A stretch of DNA of 64,000 nt from assembly GCF_000298235.1 (NCBI RefSeq), contig NZ_BAHE01000020.1, forward strand, positions 115,349 through 179,348, in the 5' to 3' direction. Shown in pieces: positions 8,758 to 17,541 of this stretch. Position 1 is the stretch's first letter. Each line of letters opens with the position of its first letter. This DNA comes from Gordonia namibiensis NBRC 108229 (GTDB lineage Bacteria; Actinomycetota; Actinomycetes; Mycobacteriales; Mycobacteriaceae). The position numbers and the translations under genes are program-made. The notes beneath the pieces were generated by a model. The model did not search any database. It was not told the DNA's origin and saw nothing but the letters and a program-made list of their open reading frames with translations.

Positions 8758-9753
8758 GTGATATCGAGGCGTTTGATCGCGGGTCTCGCCAGTCTGGTGT
8801 TGACGGCTGCGCTGACCCCCGTGGTGGCCCAGGCGGCACCGCGCACGACCGAGCCGAAACCGGTCGCGCGTATCGCGAAGACCGTGAAGCTGAGTGCGCA
8901 GCGCACCGATGTCTGGGTGTACTCCCCGGCCATGAAGGACCGCATCCGCGTCTCCGTCCTCACCCCGCCAGGCGCAACGGGCCCGCGATCGACGGTGTAC
9001 ATGCTCGACGGTGCCGGCAACTACAAGGACGTCAGCGACTGGATCACCAAGGGCCGTGCCGGCCGGTTCTTCGCCGACAAGAACGTCAACGTGGTGCTCC
9101 CCGCCGGAGCGTCGGGCACCTTCTACACCGACTGGAAGCGCAAGGACGCGAAGCTCGGCAAGCCGATGTGGGAGACGTTCCTGACCAAGGAGCTGCCCCC
9201 GCTCGTCGACGAGCGGTTCAACGGCAACGGGCGCAACGCGATCATCGGTCTGTCGATGGGCGGGCAGGCGGCGTTCGCGCTCACCGTCCGGAACCCGGCG
9301 ATGTACACCGGCGTCGCGTCGCTCAGCGGCTGTCCGCCGGTGTCGGGGCCGTTCAACGAGGCGTATGTGCGCTCGACGGTCGGCCGTGACGGCGGCGACG
9401 CGACCAACATGTGGGGACCGTTCGGCTCGGCCGGATGGCGCGCTCACGACCCGACTCACCATCTGGACAAACTCCGCGGGAAGAACATCTTCCTCTCCGC
9501 CGGGTCCGGGGCCATCGGTCCCCTGGACCTGCAGCGCCGGATCGACCCCGAAGAGGGCACCCGCGACGTCGTGACGGCTTCGTCGTCCGCGCTCGAACTG
9601 GGCGCCTACCGCTGCTCCCTCGAGTTCGCGGTCACCCTGCGCGCCGCACGCATCCCGTACACCGACGGCTTCCGGCTCATCGGTACCCACACCTGGGGTT
9701 ACTGGGAGCGCGACCTCGCGGTCGCGTGGCCGACCATCGCGCGCGGTCTCTAG
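8758..9753 (+). CDS. secreted antigen-85-like esterase / mycolyltransferase
   Basis: A 331-residue exported alpha/beta hydrolase with a signal peptide (residues 1-26, ending AQA), nucleophile elbow GLSMGG (Ser166) and terminal His in IGTHTWGYW. GTG 8758 is chosen because GGGAG precedes it at normal spacing and the signal peptide begins there (ISRRLIAGL); an ATG-less extension to 8713 adds no signal features. It is the second copy of this family in 6 kb. It probably acts in the mycomembrane or cell wall. It overlaps the convergent pat gene by 4 bp. Confidence 0.85.
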   Translation: MISRRLIAGLASLVLTAALTPVVAQAAPRTTEPKPVARIAKTVKLSAQRTDVWVYSPAMKDRIRVSVLTPPGATGPRSTVYMLDGAGNYKDVSDWITKGRAGRFFADKNVNVVLPAGASGTFYTDWKRKDAKLGKPMWETFLTKELPPLVDERFNGNGRNAIIGLSMGGQAAFALTVRNPAMYTGVASLSGCPPVSGPFNEAYVRSTVGRDGGDATNMWGPFGSAGWRAHDPTHHLDKLRGKNIFLSAGSGAIGPLDLQRRIDPEEGTRDVVTASSSALELGAYRCSLEFAVTLRAARIPYTDGFRLIGTHTWGYWERDLAVAWPTIARGL

Positions 9754-10817
9754 GCGCGGGGTCCGCCCCAGTTCTCGGCGAACGCCAAGAAGACGTCACC
9801 TTCGACGGCGTTGGTGACGGTCACGCGCACACCGTCACCGTCGAACGGTCGGATCACCACACCGGCGTCGACGCCGGCCTGCGCGAACTCCATCGCCGCG
9901 TCGCCCAGATCGAGCCAGACGAAGTTCGCTTGCGATTCGGGCACTCGGTAGCCGGCGGCTCGCAGCCGCTCGGTCACGCGGGCACGTTCGGCGACCACGG
10001 CGTCGGTCCGGGCGACGAGCTCGTCCGCGGCCTCGAGGCTCGCGAGCGCGGCCGCCTGGGCGACGCTGCTCACCGAGAAGGGCACGTGGACCTTGCCGAG
10101 CGCAGTGATGACCTCGGGGTCGGCGATCGCGTAACCGACGCGGAGACCGGCGAGGCCGTACGCCTTGGAGAAGGTGCGCAAGATCACGAGATTCGGGAAC
10201 TCGCGACGCAGTTCGAGTGCGTCGTAGGCCTGGCTCTCCGGCAGGCGCAGGTACTCGAAGTACGCCTCGTCGAGCACGACGAGGATGTCCGACGGCACCT
10301 TCTGCAGGAACGCGCGGAGGTCGGCCGCCTCGACGACGGTGCCGGTCGGGTTGTTCGGATTGCACACGAACATCAACCGGGTCCGGTCGGTGACAGCCGC
10401 AGCCATCGCGTCGAGGTCGTAGGTGAGGTCGCCGGTCAGCGGCACCTGCACCGGCGTCGCCCCCGCCACCCGCGTGGCCAGCGGGTAGGTCTCGAACGAA
10501 CGCCAACCGAAGACCACCTCGTCGCCGGGGCCGCTGGTGATGGTGATCAGGTTCTGACAGAGGATCACCGATCCGCAGCCCACCTGGACCTCGTCCTCGG
10601 TGACGCCGAGTTTCTTCGCGAGCGCTGCGGTGAGTTCGACGATGCCGTTGTCGGGGTAGCGGTTGACTCCGGCCGCGGCTGCGGCGATGGCGTCGACGAC
10701 GCTCGGCAACGGACCCTCGGTGACCTCGTTGCTCGCGAGCTTCACGGCCCCGGGAAACGTCTTGCCCGGAACGTAGACGGGAAGGGTGTCGAGATCGGGG
10801 CGGATTCGCAGGCTCAC
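9750..10817 (-). CDS. pat: aromatic amino acid / histidinol-phosphate-type aminotransferase Pat
   Basis: PLP-dependent class I/II aminotransferase of 355 residues. The N-terminus LPVYVPGKT and the run NRYPDNG, CNPNNPTGT, DEAYFEY and RTFSKAYGLAGLR (PLP lysine K218) match the mycobacterial Pat/HisC2 group, which transaminates phenylpyruvate and related keto acids. GTG 10817 (MSLRIRPDLD) gives the family length; the frame upstream of it reaches into the tRNA gene and is not coding. The prephenate dehydrogenase at 15351 would supply one of its aromatic keto acids. Confidence 0.88.
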   Translation of the reverse strand: MSLRIRPDLDTLPVYVPGKTFPGAVKLASNEVTEGPLPSVVDAIAAAAAGVNRYPDNGIVELTAALAKKLGVTEDEVQVGCGSVILCQNLITITSGPGDEVVFGWRSFETYPLATRVAGATPVQVPLTGDLTYDLDAMAAAVTDRTRLMFVCNPNNPTGTVVEAADLRAFLQKVPSDILVVLDEAYFEYLRLPESQAYDALELRREFPNLVILRTFSKAYGLAGLRVGYAIADPEVITALGKVHVPFSVSSVAQAAALASLEAADELVARTDAVVAERARVTERLRAAGYRVPESQANFVWLDLGDAAMEFAQAGVDAGVVIRPFDGDGVRVTVTNAVEGDVFLAFAENWGGPRA

Positions 10818-10873
10818 CAGACCAATGTAGGCCGACCCGTCAGAGGGGCAAAAACCGGCTCTGACCAAACGGT

Positions 10874-10903
10874 TTGCTTGTGGACGCGGCGGGTGTGTAA
10901 TCT
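10874..10903 (+). promoter_or_regulatory. promoter of tRNA-Ser(GCT)
   Basis: TTGCTT (10874-10879) and TAATCT (10898-10903) with 18 bp between lie about 30 bp before the tRNA. This is a good sigma-A type match. Confidence 0.5.
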
Positions 10904-10934
10904 TTCGTCCGGCAGTTCGAAAGGACTCCGCCAA

Positions 10935-11026
10935 GGAGGCGTGCCAGAGCGGCCGAATGGGACTCACTGCTAATGAGTTGTCTCGCTAAAACGGGACCGG
11001 AGGTTCAAATCCTCTCGCCTCCGCCA
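10935..11026 (+). tRNA. tRNA-Ser (anticodon GCT)
   Basis: Class II tRNA with 7-bp acceptor stem GGAGGCG/CGCCTCC, anticodon stem ACTCA/TGAGT, loop CTGCTAA (GCT at 10969-10971), a long variable arm, the T loop GGTTCAAATCC and encoded CCA. It reads AGC/AGT. Confidence 0.97.
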
Positions 11027-11062
11027 CCGCAGTCGGCCGACGGCGGTACAACTGAATAACAC

Positions 11063-11135
11063 GCGCCCGTAGCTCAACGGATAGAGCATCTGACTACGGA
11101 TCAGAAGGTTTGGGGTTCGAATCCCTACGGGCGCA
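11063..11135 (+). tRNA. tRNA-Arg (anticodon ACG)
   Basis: 73-nt tRNA with acceptor GCGCCCG/CGGGCGC, anticodon stem TCTGA/TCAGA, loop CTACGGA (ACG at 11096-11098) and T loop GGTTCGAATCC. CCA is not encoded. A34 should be deaminated to inosine by the TadA encoded at 16957-17421, since ACG is its target tRNA. Confidence 0.97.
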
Positions 11136-11141
11136 CAGAGA

Positions 11142-11178
11142 GAAACCCGCCACCGGTGACCGGTGGCGGGTTTCTTCG
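11142..11178. terminator. bidirectional intrinsic terminator
   Basis: Sixteen-base arms (11142-11157 and 11159-11174, GAAACCCGCCACCGGT and its complement) are followed by TTTCTTCG. A-rich sequence on the other side lets it also serve the convergent helR gene. Confidence 0.8.
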
Positions 11179-11195
11179 TTCATTACCGAGGTGGT

Positions 11196-13370
11196 CTACG
11201 TCTCTGTGGTGAGTACCACCAATTCGTTCGTCGCCCGCGTCATCGCCACATATCGGTCCACGGCTCCTTCGATGCCCTCACCCAAGGACTCCGGATCGAC
11301 CAGCACCACGAGATCGAACTCGAGTCCCTTGGCGAGGGTCGGGGTCAACGACCGGACCCGCTCGTTCCCGGCGTATCCCGGGTCGCCGATCACACAGACC
11401 GTGCCGTGGTCGTGCTCGGACAGCCAGCGGTCGACGACGGCCGCGAGCTCGGATCGTCGTCCGTACCGTACGGGCAGACCGCTACGGCGTACCGAGGTCG
11501 GGACGTTGGCGTCGGGCAGCGCGGCACGGATGACCGGTTCCGCGGCGGCCATGATCTCCTCGGGCGTCCGGTAGTTGATGGTCAGACCCGACAGGGCGAC
11601 GTCGTCGAACCCGACCCGCCGCAACCGATCCGACCACGCCTCGGTGAACCCGTGGCGCGCCTGAGCACGGTCGCCGACCACCGTGAAGCTCTTCGACGGG
11701 CAGCGGCTGAGCAGCATCTGCCACTGCGCGTCGGTCAGCTCCTGTGCCTCGTCGACGACGATGTGCGCGAACGGTCCGGCCAGCGGGTCCGGCGTGCTCG
11801 TGTCGGCCACGACGCCGTCGTCGAGCGCGTTGCGCAGGTCCTCGCCGCGGAGCATCGTCATCAGGCCCTCACCGTCGTCGTGCACGCCGGCGGCGATCAG
11901 GTCGTCGACCACCTGACTCATGCGCTCGTGCTCGGTCTCCACGGCCGCGCGACTGCGGCGTCTGCGCAGGGCGGCTTCGGGGTCCCCGACCCGGCGACGT
12001 GCGGCGTCGAGCAGGGGGAGGTCGGCGTCGGTCCAGGCGTCGGGGACGTCGCGCTGCAGGGCACGCACCTCGTCCGGCGACAGCCATGGTGCACACCGGC
12101 GCAGGTAGGCGGGCACCGACCACAGGTCGCCGACGATGTCCGCCGGCTGCAGAACCGGCCACGCGCGATGGAACGTCGACGTGAGCTCCCGGTCGGTGGC
12201 CAGCGCCCGCCGCAGTGCGTGGAAGGGAACCTCGTCGTCGTGCTTGGCGGCGATGATCGCGACGAGTTCCTCCCACACCTCGTCGCGGCCGTCGTTGTGC
12301 GGCGTCCCCGGCTCGGGCACGTCGAAGGCCTCGGCCCAGTCCGCTGCCGTGAGAGTGACCTCGGCCCAGGGGGTTTCGACGACGAGCGGCGTCGTGGGTG
12401 GTTGTTCGTAGAAGGCGACCGCCGGCTCGACGGCCGTGACCATCCGCGCAGACGACTTCAGCTGTGCCACGCGTTCGTCGGATTCTGTTGTCGCCGCATC
12501 GCCTTCGACGACGAGGTCGGACAGGGTGCATGTCTGCACGCTCTCCTCACCGAGGCTCGGCAGCACATCGGCGACGTAGGCGAGGTACGGGCGGTGCGGA
12601 CCGACGACGAGAAGTCCTCCACGGTTGCCGGCGAGGCGGGGGTCGGCGTAGACGAGATAGGCCGCCCGGTGCAGGGCCACCACCGTCTTGCCCGTGCCGG
12701 GGCCGCCGTCGACGACCAGCGCCCCGTGCGAACCGGCGCGGATGATCGCGTCCTGGTCGGCGGCGATCGTGCCCAGCACGTCCCGCATCCGCGGCGAACG
12801 AACTGCGCCGAGATCCGCGATGAACGCCGACTGGTCGTCGAGTGCGGCGTGACGATCGAGGACCGCTGGGTCGTCGACGAACACCTCATCCCAGTAGTCG
12901 GTGATGTGTCCGCGCGTCCACCGGTAGCGGCGTCGGCTGACCAGGCCTGCGGGATCGCGCAGCGTGGCGGCGAAAAACGGTGCCGCCGCGGGGGTGCGCC
13001 AGTCGACGAGCAGGGCCTCGCCGGTGGAGGCAGCCAGGCCGAGCCGGCCGATGTAGAGCACCTCACCGTCGGCACCGACGATGCGACCCAGACACGCTTC
13101 GAGGCTGAAACGCTGCAGCGCGCGTACGCGGGAGAGGGTTTCGTGGATCTCGAGATCACGGTCGAGGGCCCGGCGACCTCCGCCGCCCTCGGACCGGCGG
13201 AGTACATCGATCCGGTTGGTGGCGTCGGCGATGCTCTTGGCGAGACCGGCGGCGATGGTGGCGAAATGGCGCTCGTCGTCGGCGATGAGAGCGGGGTCGG
13301 CTTTGGCGGACAGTCTGGTCGGCAGGTCGAAGACGGTGCTGGGTTCGGGGGCGAGCGGGGCGGACGGCAC
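11196..13370 (-). CDS. helR: HelR-type RNA polymerase recycling ATPase (HelD/UvrD-like)
   Basis: A 724-residue superfamily-1 motor protein of the HelD class, which enters RNA polymerase channels and dislodges nucleic acid or rifamycins. It contains the HelD-type segment YIGRLGL...VDWRTPAAAPFF (about residues 106-133), Walker A GGPGTGKT (about 222-229), the DEAQELTDAQW motif II and a C-terminal helicase motif near AMTRATNELV. GTG 13370 gives a length close to known HelR proteins. A RAE-like inverted repeat lies 74 bp upstream, the hallmark of rifamycin-inducible genes. Known HelR proteins give rifamycin tolerance in Streptomyces and Mycobacterium abscessus; the same role here is inference. Confidence 0.85.
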   Translation of the reverse strand: MPSAPLAPEPSTVFDLPTRLSAKADPALIADDERHFATIAAGLAKSIADATNRIDVLRRSEGGGGRRALDRDLEIHETLSRVRALQRFSLEACLGRIVGADGEVLYIGRLGLAASTGEALLVDWRTPAAAPFFAATLRDPAGLVSRRRYRWTRGHITDYWDEVFVDDPAVLDRHAALDDQSAFIADLGAVRSPRMRDVLGTIAADQDAIIRAGSHGALVVDGGPGTGKTVVALHRAAYLVYADPRLAGNRGGLLVVGPHRPYLAYVADVLPSLGEESVQTCTLSDLVVEGDAATTESDERVAQLKSSARMVTAVEPAVAFYEQPPTTPLVVETPWAEVTLTAADWAEAFDVPEPGTPHNDGRDEVWEELVAIIAAKHDDEVPFHALRRALATDRELTSTFHRAWPVLQPADIVGDLWSVPAYLRRCAPWLSPDEVRALQRDVPDAWTDADLPLLDAARRRVGDPEAALRRRRSRAAVETEHERMSQVVDDLIAAGVHDDGEGLMTMLRGEDLRNALDDGVVADTSTPDPLAGPFAHIVVDEAQELTDAQWQMLLSRCPSKSFTVVGDRAQARHGFTEAWSDRLRRVGFDDVALSGLTINYRTPEEIMAAAEPVIRAALPDANVPTSVRRSGLPVRYGRRSELAAVVDRWLSEHDHGTVCVIGDPGYAGNERVRSLTPTLAKGLEFDLVVLVDPESLGEGIEGAVDRYVAMTRATNELVVLTTET

Positions 13371-13841
13371 GGACAAAGAGGCTCCGAGGGTGCGATGCGG
13401 GTGGGACTTCTGACAGGTGGGAAGGCGATTCTGCACCCCGCAGGGGGACTTGCGGCAAGGCCCCGTCCAGCGCTTATGGTGAAGAGGGAAGAACATTCGG
13501 ACACCTGGTCCGTTCTGGATTCAGACGCGCCGATCGCATCTGTTGCACGGTGTTTCCAGATGTGTGAAGGTGTCATCAGTTCACTCGGTGAACGATTTCG
13601 GTGGGGCCTGTCAGGGGGCTGCCGCCCCCGGGTATGGGGGTAGGGGCGGCAGCGCGGCGTCGGTCGACGTGGATTCCGCAGGGACACCAAGCCTCAAGTG
13701 CCGCCTTCGATCTCATTCGGTCAACCGGTTTTGCTACGTACTGAGCCTCGCGTGACCTGCATTTCCAGACCGCGCGGGGTCACCGGAACAACGACCCGCC
13801 GTAAGGTCGAAGACAGACGACACTTCGACCGGAGGCCGACG
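13371..13841. other. divergent control region between helR and the MmpS-like gene
   Basis: 471 bp with no supported gene. It holds the RAE-like site (13444-13464), a perfect inverted repeat GTTCAC-TCG-GTGAAC (13579-13593), a GC-rich hairpin with 11-bp arms (13618-13628 and 13643-13653, GCTGCCGCCCC) and, just before the next gene, the ribosome site GGAGG (13831-13835). Short open frames across it look like chance. Confidence 0.6.
13444..13464 (-). promoter_or_regulatory. rifamycin-associated element (RAE)-like inverted repeat
   Basis: Arms GGGG-N-CTTGC and GCAAG-N-CCCC are perfectly symmetric about one central base. This closely follows the RAE known upstream of rifamycin-inactivating and helR genes in actinomycetes (recalled core CTTGCGGCAAG, also present here exactly). 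It lies 74 bp before the helR start. Confidence 0.8.
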
Positions 13842-14588
13842 ATGGGACAGCCGTACAGCGGGCCGAACCGCGACGCCCGCGACCCGCGGGATCGCGGCAA
13901 CGACCCGTACACGCAGACACCCGTGTCGCCGCAGCTGTACCCGCCACTCGGTTACGCCCCGGACGGCACCGCACTGTTCACCCCCGGCCAGCCGACGAAC
14001 ACCGAACTCCGGGCCGCCGAGCAGGCCGAGCGCGAACAGGCCCGCGCCGCCGCCGAGGCGGCAGCCGGGGCGGACGACGAGACCCGCATCCCGGAGGTGT
14101 CCACCACGTCGCTCATCGTCTGCCTCGGACTCGTCGTGCTGGTGGCGGTGGCGATCGTCGGGTTCAGCGGCATGTTCCGGAACGAGCCCACCGACCCGCC
14201 GCTCGCTGACCCGCCCACCCCGATCGACACGGTCCCGCTTCCGCGCACGTTCGAACCGCCGCGGTTGACACCCGAGGGTCCCGGCCGGTCGGCGCCCGGC
14301 GGACCCGACCAGCGCGTCAACCCGCAGGACAAGCCGGTGATTTACGAGGTCGCCATCGACGGCCAGGCGACCATCCTCTACGTCGACGCGATGGGTCTGC
14401 GGTCGGAGTTCGCGCCGTCGAATCCGTGGAGCGTCGAGTTCACCGGCAGCGACAATCCGTTGCGCCTGCTCGTGATCGCCGGGACGGGGAGCGGCGCCAA
14501 GTGTTCGATCACCGTCGACGGCAAAGTGGTCGTCGAGGACACCGTGACGGCGTCGTCGGCCCGGCGGACCGCCTCCTGTATTGCCTGA
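13842..14588 (+). CDS. membrane-anchored protein with MmpS-like C-terminal domain
   Basis: A 248-residue protein: a polar Pro/Arg-rich cytoplasmic N-terminus, a charged helix (EQAEREQARAAAEAAA, about 60-75), one membrane helix (about 88-108), a Pro-rich extracellular linker (TDPPLADPPTPIDTVPLP) and a beta-rich domain (about 165-248). The C-terminal domain resembles MmpS accessory proteins of mycobacterial lipid exporters (YEVAIDGQATILYVDA, SNPWSVEF, CSITVDGKVVVEDT). ATG 13842 has GGAGG seven bases before it. No MmpL gene is nearby. The exact role is unknown. Confidence 0.65.
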   Translation: MGQPYSGPNRDARDPRDRGNDPYTQTPVSPQLYPPLGYAPDGTALFTPGQPTNTELRAAEQAEREQARAAAEAAAGADDETRIPEVSTTSLIVCLGLVVLVAVAIVGFSGMFRNEPTDPPLADPPTPIDTVPLPRTFEPPRLTPEGPGRSAPGGPDQRVNPQDKPVIYEVAIDGQATILYVDAMGLRSEFAPSNPWSVEFTGSDNPLRLLVIAGTGSGAKCSITVDGKVVVEDTVTASSARRTASCIA

Positions 14589-14682
14589 CCGGCTGTGATG
14601 GGTGTCTCCGCGGTCGTCCACTTGGTGGAGTGACCAGCACGTCCGATGTGTGATCGGCCCGTCGGCTCGCTACCGTAGTCGT

Positions 14683-15300
14683 GTGAGTTCCCCGCAGACA
14701 GCCCCCGACAGTGGGCAGTCCTCCGCCTCCACGGACGAGTTCAAGACAGTGCTGACGTGGCGTGGTGAGGACACCGATCGACTCGAACAGGTGCGCTTGG
14801 TGGTCTCCGGCACGCGCGTGAAGGCCTACGGCCGGATCATCGCCGCCGAGACCGACGACCACGAGGCCTTCTCGGCGTCGTACGAGTTGCAGACCACGGA
14901 GTCCGGCGTCACCAAACGCCTCACCGTGCATCTCATCTGCGAAGCGGGGGAGACCCAGTTCGGCATCACCCGCGACAACGAGGGCACCTGGCTCATCCGG
15001 CGCCCCGACGGCGAGATCATCCAGTCGGACTTCGACGGTGCCGAGGACGTCGACCTCGCACTGTCGCCGATGTTCAACGCGCTCCCGCTGCGCCGCAAGG
15101 CGCTGACCGCGGCAGACGGGGCCGTCGACGTCCCGGTCGTGTACATGTACCTGCCGAGCGGCGAGGTCAAGGCGGCGACGATGTCCTACACCGCCACCGC
15201 AAACGGCATCGACCTCGTGTCGCCGCTGGCGACCACCACGATCACGCTGGACGAGAACGGCTTCGTCGCCGACTACCCGGGACTCGCCCGCCGGGTCTAA
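14683..15300 (+). CDS. putative glycolipid-binding domain protein (DUF1089 type)
   Basis: A 205-residue cytoplasmic protein with the beta-rich DUF1089 layout: LTWRGEDTDRLEQVRL near the N-terminus, then YELQTTESGVTKRL, ETQFGITRDNEGTW and a C-terminal LDENGFVADYPGLARR. The family is named from remote similarity to a glycolipid-binding fold; no reaction is established. GTG 14683 gives the usual N-terminal length. Its stop codon lies in the first copy of a 27-bp tandem repeat shared with the end of tyrA. Confidence 0.7.
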   Translation: MSSPQTAPDSGQSSASTDEFKTVLTWRGEDTDRLEQVRLVVSGTRVKAYGRIIAAETDDHEAFSASYELQTTESGVTKRLTVHLICEAGETQFGITRDNEGTWLIRRPDGEIIQSDFDGAEDVDLALSPMFNALPLRRKALTAADGAVDVPVVYMYLPSGEVKAATMSYTATANGIDLVSPLATTTITLDENGFVADYPGLARRV

Positions 15301-15367
15301 CCCACCCAGACCCGGCTGTTGGTCCAACCCACCCAGACCCGGCTGTTGGTCTAACCCACCCAGACCC
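15294..15367. repeat. 27-bp tandem repeat, 2.7 copies, between two convergent genes
   Basis: Copies at 15294-15320, 15321-15347 and (partial) 15348-15367 differ only by one T/C. Copy 1 carries the stop of the DUF1089 gene and copy 3 the stop and last codons of tyrA, so each unit supplies a stop codon to one strand or the other. Probably a local duplication of the tyrA 3' end. Confidence 0.9.
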
Positions 15368-16325
15368 TCCCCTGATGGGCCTGGCGGCGGAGTTCCTCCT
15401 GCCAGCCCGGCTCGCCGACGGTCACCCCGCTGATCGGTTCCGGCTCGCCCTCGTGCAGCCGCTCGTAGGCGACGCGTGCGCGATGTCCGTCGTCGACCAG
15501 GATCTCCGCAGTTCCGTGGTCGCGCAGCTCGTCGCGCGCGGCGATCAACCGGTCGATGGTCTCGCTGAGCACGTTCAGGACGGCGACGCCGTTGGCCTCG
15601 ATCATCGCCCGCTGCAGCGCGGGTGCGGTTCCGGCGACCCGGGTCCCGTCGCGGAAACTGCCGGCCGCCAGACGCAGGGCGAGGTCGCTCTCGCCGGCGC
15701 CGACCGCAGCGGTCGCGGCCGCCGTGAGATGCGGCATGTGCGAGATCGCGGCAACGGCTCGATCGTGGGCGTCGGGCGCCACCGGCACCACCTGCGAGCC
15801 CGCCAGCAGGGCGATCGATGCGACGGCCAGCCAGTCGTCGGCGTCGCTGTGGTCGGTCGTGGTGACCGCCCACATCGCTCCTCGGAACAGCGTCGGATCG
15901 GTCGCCGACCAGCCGGACCGGCTTGTCCCGGCCATCGGATGTCCGCCGACGTAGCGCGCACCGGGATGCGCGCGCGCGATCACCTTCTCGACTTCCTGCT
16001 TGACGCTGATGACGTCGGTCAGCAACGCGCCCGGCGCATGTTCGGCGATGGCCGAGACAATCGGCTCGATGGTCGTGACCGGCGTCGCGAGCACCACGAC
16101 GGCGTCGGACTCGGCCGCCCGGCGCAGGGTTGCGACGAGATCCGTCGACGCCTGGTACCCGTCCGCAGTCGCTGCATCGACGGTCGCTGACGAGCGGTTG
16201 TAGCCGAACGCCTCGTGGCCGGCGTCGTGCAGGACGCGCAGCAGCGAGCCACCGATCAGACCCAGACCCAGCACGCACACCGGCGGCGTGGGCGCAGAAC
16301 GCGAGGACGACGAGTCAGCAGTCAC
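15351..16325 (-). CDS. tyrA: prephenate dehydrogenase
   Basis: A 324-residue NAD(P)-dependent enzyme that oxidatively decarboxylates prephenate to 4-hydroxyphenylpyruvate in tyrosine synthesis. It has the dinucleotide motif GLGLIGG (residues 20-26), LATPVTTI, the catalytic region YVGGHPMAGTSRSGW and a helical dimer domain. GTG 16325 is used; the frame upstream is antisense to the next gene. Its position next to the TadA partner and tadA is conserved in mycobacteria and relatives. Confidence 0.92.
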   Translation of the reverse strand: MTADSSSSRSAPTPPVCVLGLGLIGGSLLRVLHDAGHEAFGYNRSSATVDAATADGYQASTDLVATLRRAAESDAVVVLATPVTTIEPIVSAIAEHAPGALLTDVISVKQEVEKVIARAHPGARYVGGHPMAGTSRSGWSATDPTLFRGAMWAVTTTDHSDADDWLAVASIALLAGSQVVPVAPDAHDRAVAAISHMPHLTAAATAAVGAGESDLALRLAAGSFRDGTRVAGTAPALQRAMIEANGVAVLNVLSETIDRLIAARDELRDHGTAEILVDDGHRARVAYERLHEGEPEPISGVTVGEPGWQEELRRQAHQGRVWVG

Positions 16326-16403
16326 GCTGACAACGTTCCCATACCCTGATCGATGCCCGTCCCGGGACTTGGGACTGCCGGTGATAGCGGCTACGGTTTC
16401 TCC

Positions 16404-16946
16404 ATGGCCGGTGCCGGATTTGGGAAGTCGGGGTCGAACGCGCAAGACGTGGACGACGACATCGACGGTTTCGCCGTTGCGGTGGTCCGTGACGAGAGCG
16501 GATGGAAGGTCTCCGCGCTCAAGCCGTCGGCGCTCACCGATCTCGAGGACGCCGAGAGACAACTCCGCGAGCTCCGTTCCGCCGGTGCGGTCTTCGGCCT
16601 GCTCGACGTCGACGACGAGTTCTTCATCGTCATCCGTCCCGCGCCGGCGGGCGCTCGTCTGCTGCTCTCCGATGCCACCGCGGCGATCGACTACGACGTC
16701 GCGGCCGACGTCCTCGACGCCCTGAACCTCGACGTCCCGGACATCGACCCGGACGAGCTCGACACCATCGACCCCTGGGAGGAAGGCGACCTCGCCGTCC
16801 TCGCCGACCTGGGCCTGCCCGACGCGGTCATGAGCATCATCGTCGGCGACACCGACCTCTACGCCGACGAACAGCTCGGCATGATCGCCGCCCGACTCGG
16901 CTTCGCCGACGAATTGGGCAAGGTTCTCGACTCTCTCGGACACTGA
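16404..16946 (+). CDS. tRNA adenosine deaminase-associated protein
   Basis: A 180-residue acidic protein (MAGAGFGKSGSN...) of the actinobacterial family always found next to tadA. Its core is GFAVAVVRDESGWKVSAL, LLDVDDEFFIVIRPAPAG, then LLLSDATAA. Starting at 16353 would add 17 residues but leave 27 bp to the divergent tyrA start; 16404 leaves 78 bp for promoters and matches the family length better. It ends 10 bp before tadA. Thought to assist or regulate TadA, but this has not been shown. Confidence 0.8.
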   Translation: MAGAGFGKSGSNAQDVDDDIDGFAVAVVRDESGWKVSALKPSALTDLEDAERQLRELRSAGAVFGLLDVDDEFFIVIRPAPAGARLLLSDATAAIDYDVAADVLDALNLDVPDIDPDELDTIDPWEEGDLAVLADLGLPDAVMSIIVGDTDLYADEQLGMIAARLGFADELGKVLDSLGH

Positions 16947-16956
16947 CCGGCGCCCG

Positions 16957-17421
16957 ATGAGCGCGCCCGCCTGGGAGAGCATGGTCCGCGCGGCACTCGA
17001 CGCCGCGTCGTTGTCGGGAACCGACGACGTCCCGATCGGTGCCGTGGTCTTTGACCCCGAGGGCGTCGAACTCGCCCGCGCGGCCAACCGCCGGGAAGCC
17101 GACGGTGACCCGACCGCTCACGCCGAGGTTCTGGCCCTCCGTGCCGCCGCCCAGGCGTTCGGCGACGGCTGGCGACTCCCCGGGTGCACGATCGCGGTGA
17201 CCGTCGAACCGTGCACGATGTGCGCCGGTGCGATCACGCTCTCCCGCGTCGATGCGCTCGTGTTCGGGGCGTGGGAGCCCAAGACCGGTGCGGTCGGGTC
17301 CCTGTGGGACGTCGTACGCGACCCGCGCCTCACGCATCGCCCCCAGGTGAAGGGCGGCGTCCTCGAGGACGAGTGCCGGGCGCTGATGGTCGACTTCTTC
17401 GCGGCCAAGCGCGAGCACTGA
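16957..17421 (+). CDS. tadA: tRNA-specific adenosine deaminase
   Basis: A 154-residue zinc deaminase that converts A34 to inosine in tRNA-Arg(ACG). The zinc site and catalytic Glu are HAE (H55, E57) and PCTMC (C86, C89). The substrate tRNA is encoded at 11063. It follows its associated protein by 10 bp, in one operon. Confidence 0.93.
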   Translation: MSAPAWESMVRAALDAASLSGTDDVPIGAVVFDPEGVELARAANRREADGDPTAHAEVLALRAAAQAFGDGWRLPGCTIAVTVEPCTMCAGAITLSRVDALVFGAWEPKTGAVGSLWDVVRDPRLTHRPQVKGGVLEDECRALMVDFFAAKREH

Positions 17422-17541
17422 GGACGACGGCCGACGCGGACACAAAAAGATCGGGGAGATCTCAGGGTCGCGACCGATGGTCGGCGTCGTGCTGCTCTGG
17501 CAGATTGGACAGGTAGTCCCATCAGATCTCGAGGAGTAGCC

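Noticed and set aside
8557..9690. N-terminal extension of the thioesterase reading frame
   Set aside because: Overlaps the esterase gene in antisense; the true start is ATG 8556 before the hotdog domain.
11163..13643. Very long open frame (826 codons) on the plus strand
   Set aside because: Lies fully antisense to helR; caused by high GC, with no ribosome site or protein-like composition.
13543..13755. Small open frame in the helR/MmpS interval
   Set aside because: Runs through a GC hairpin and lacks a ribosome site or conserved motif.
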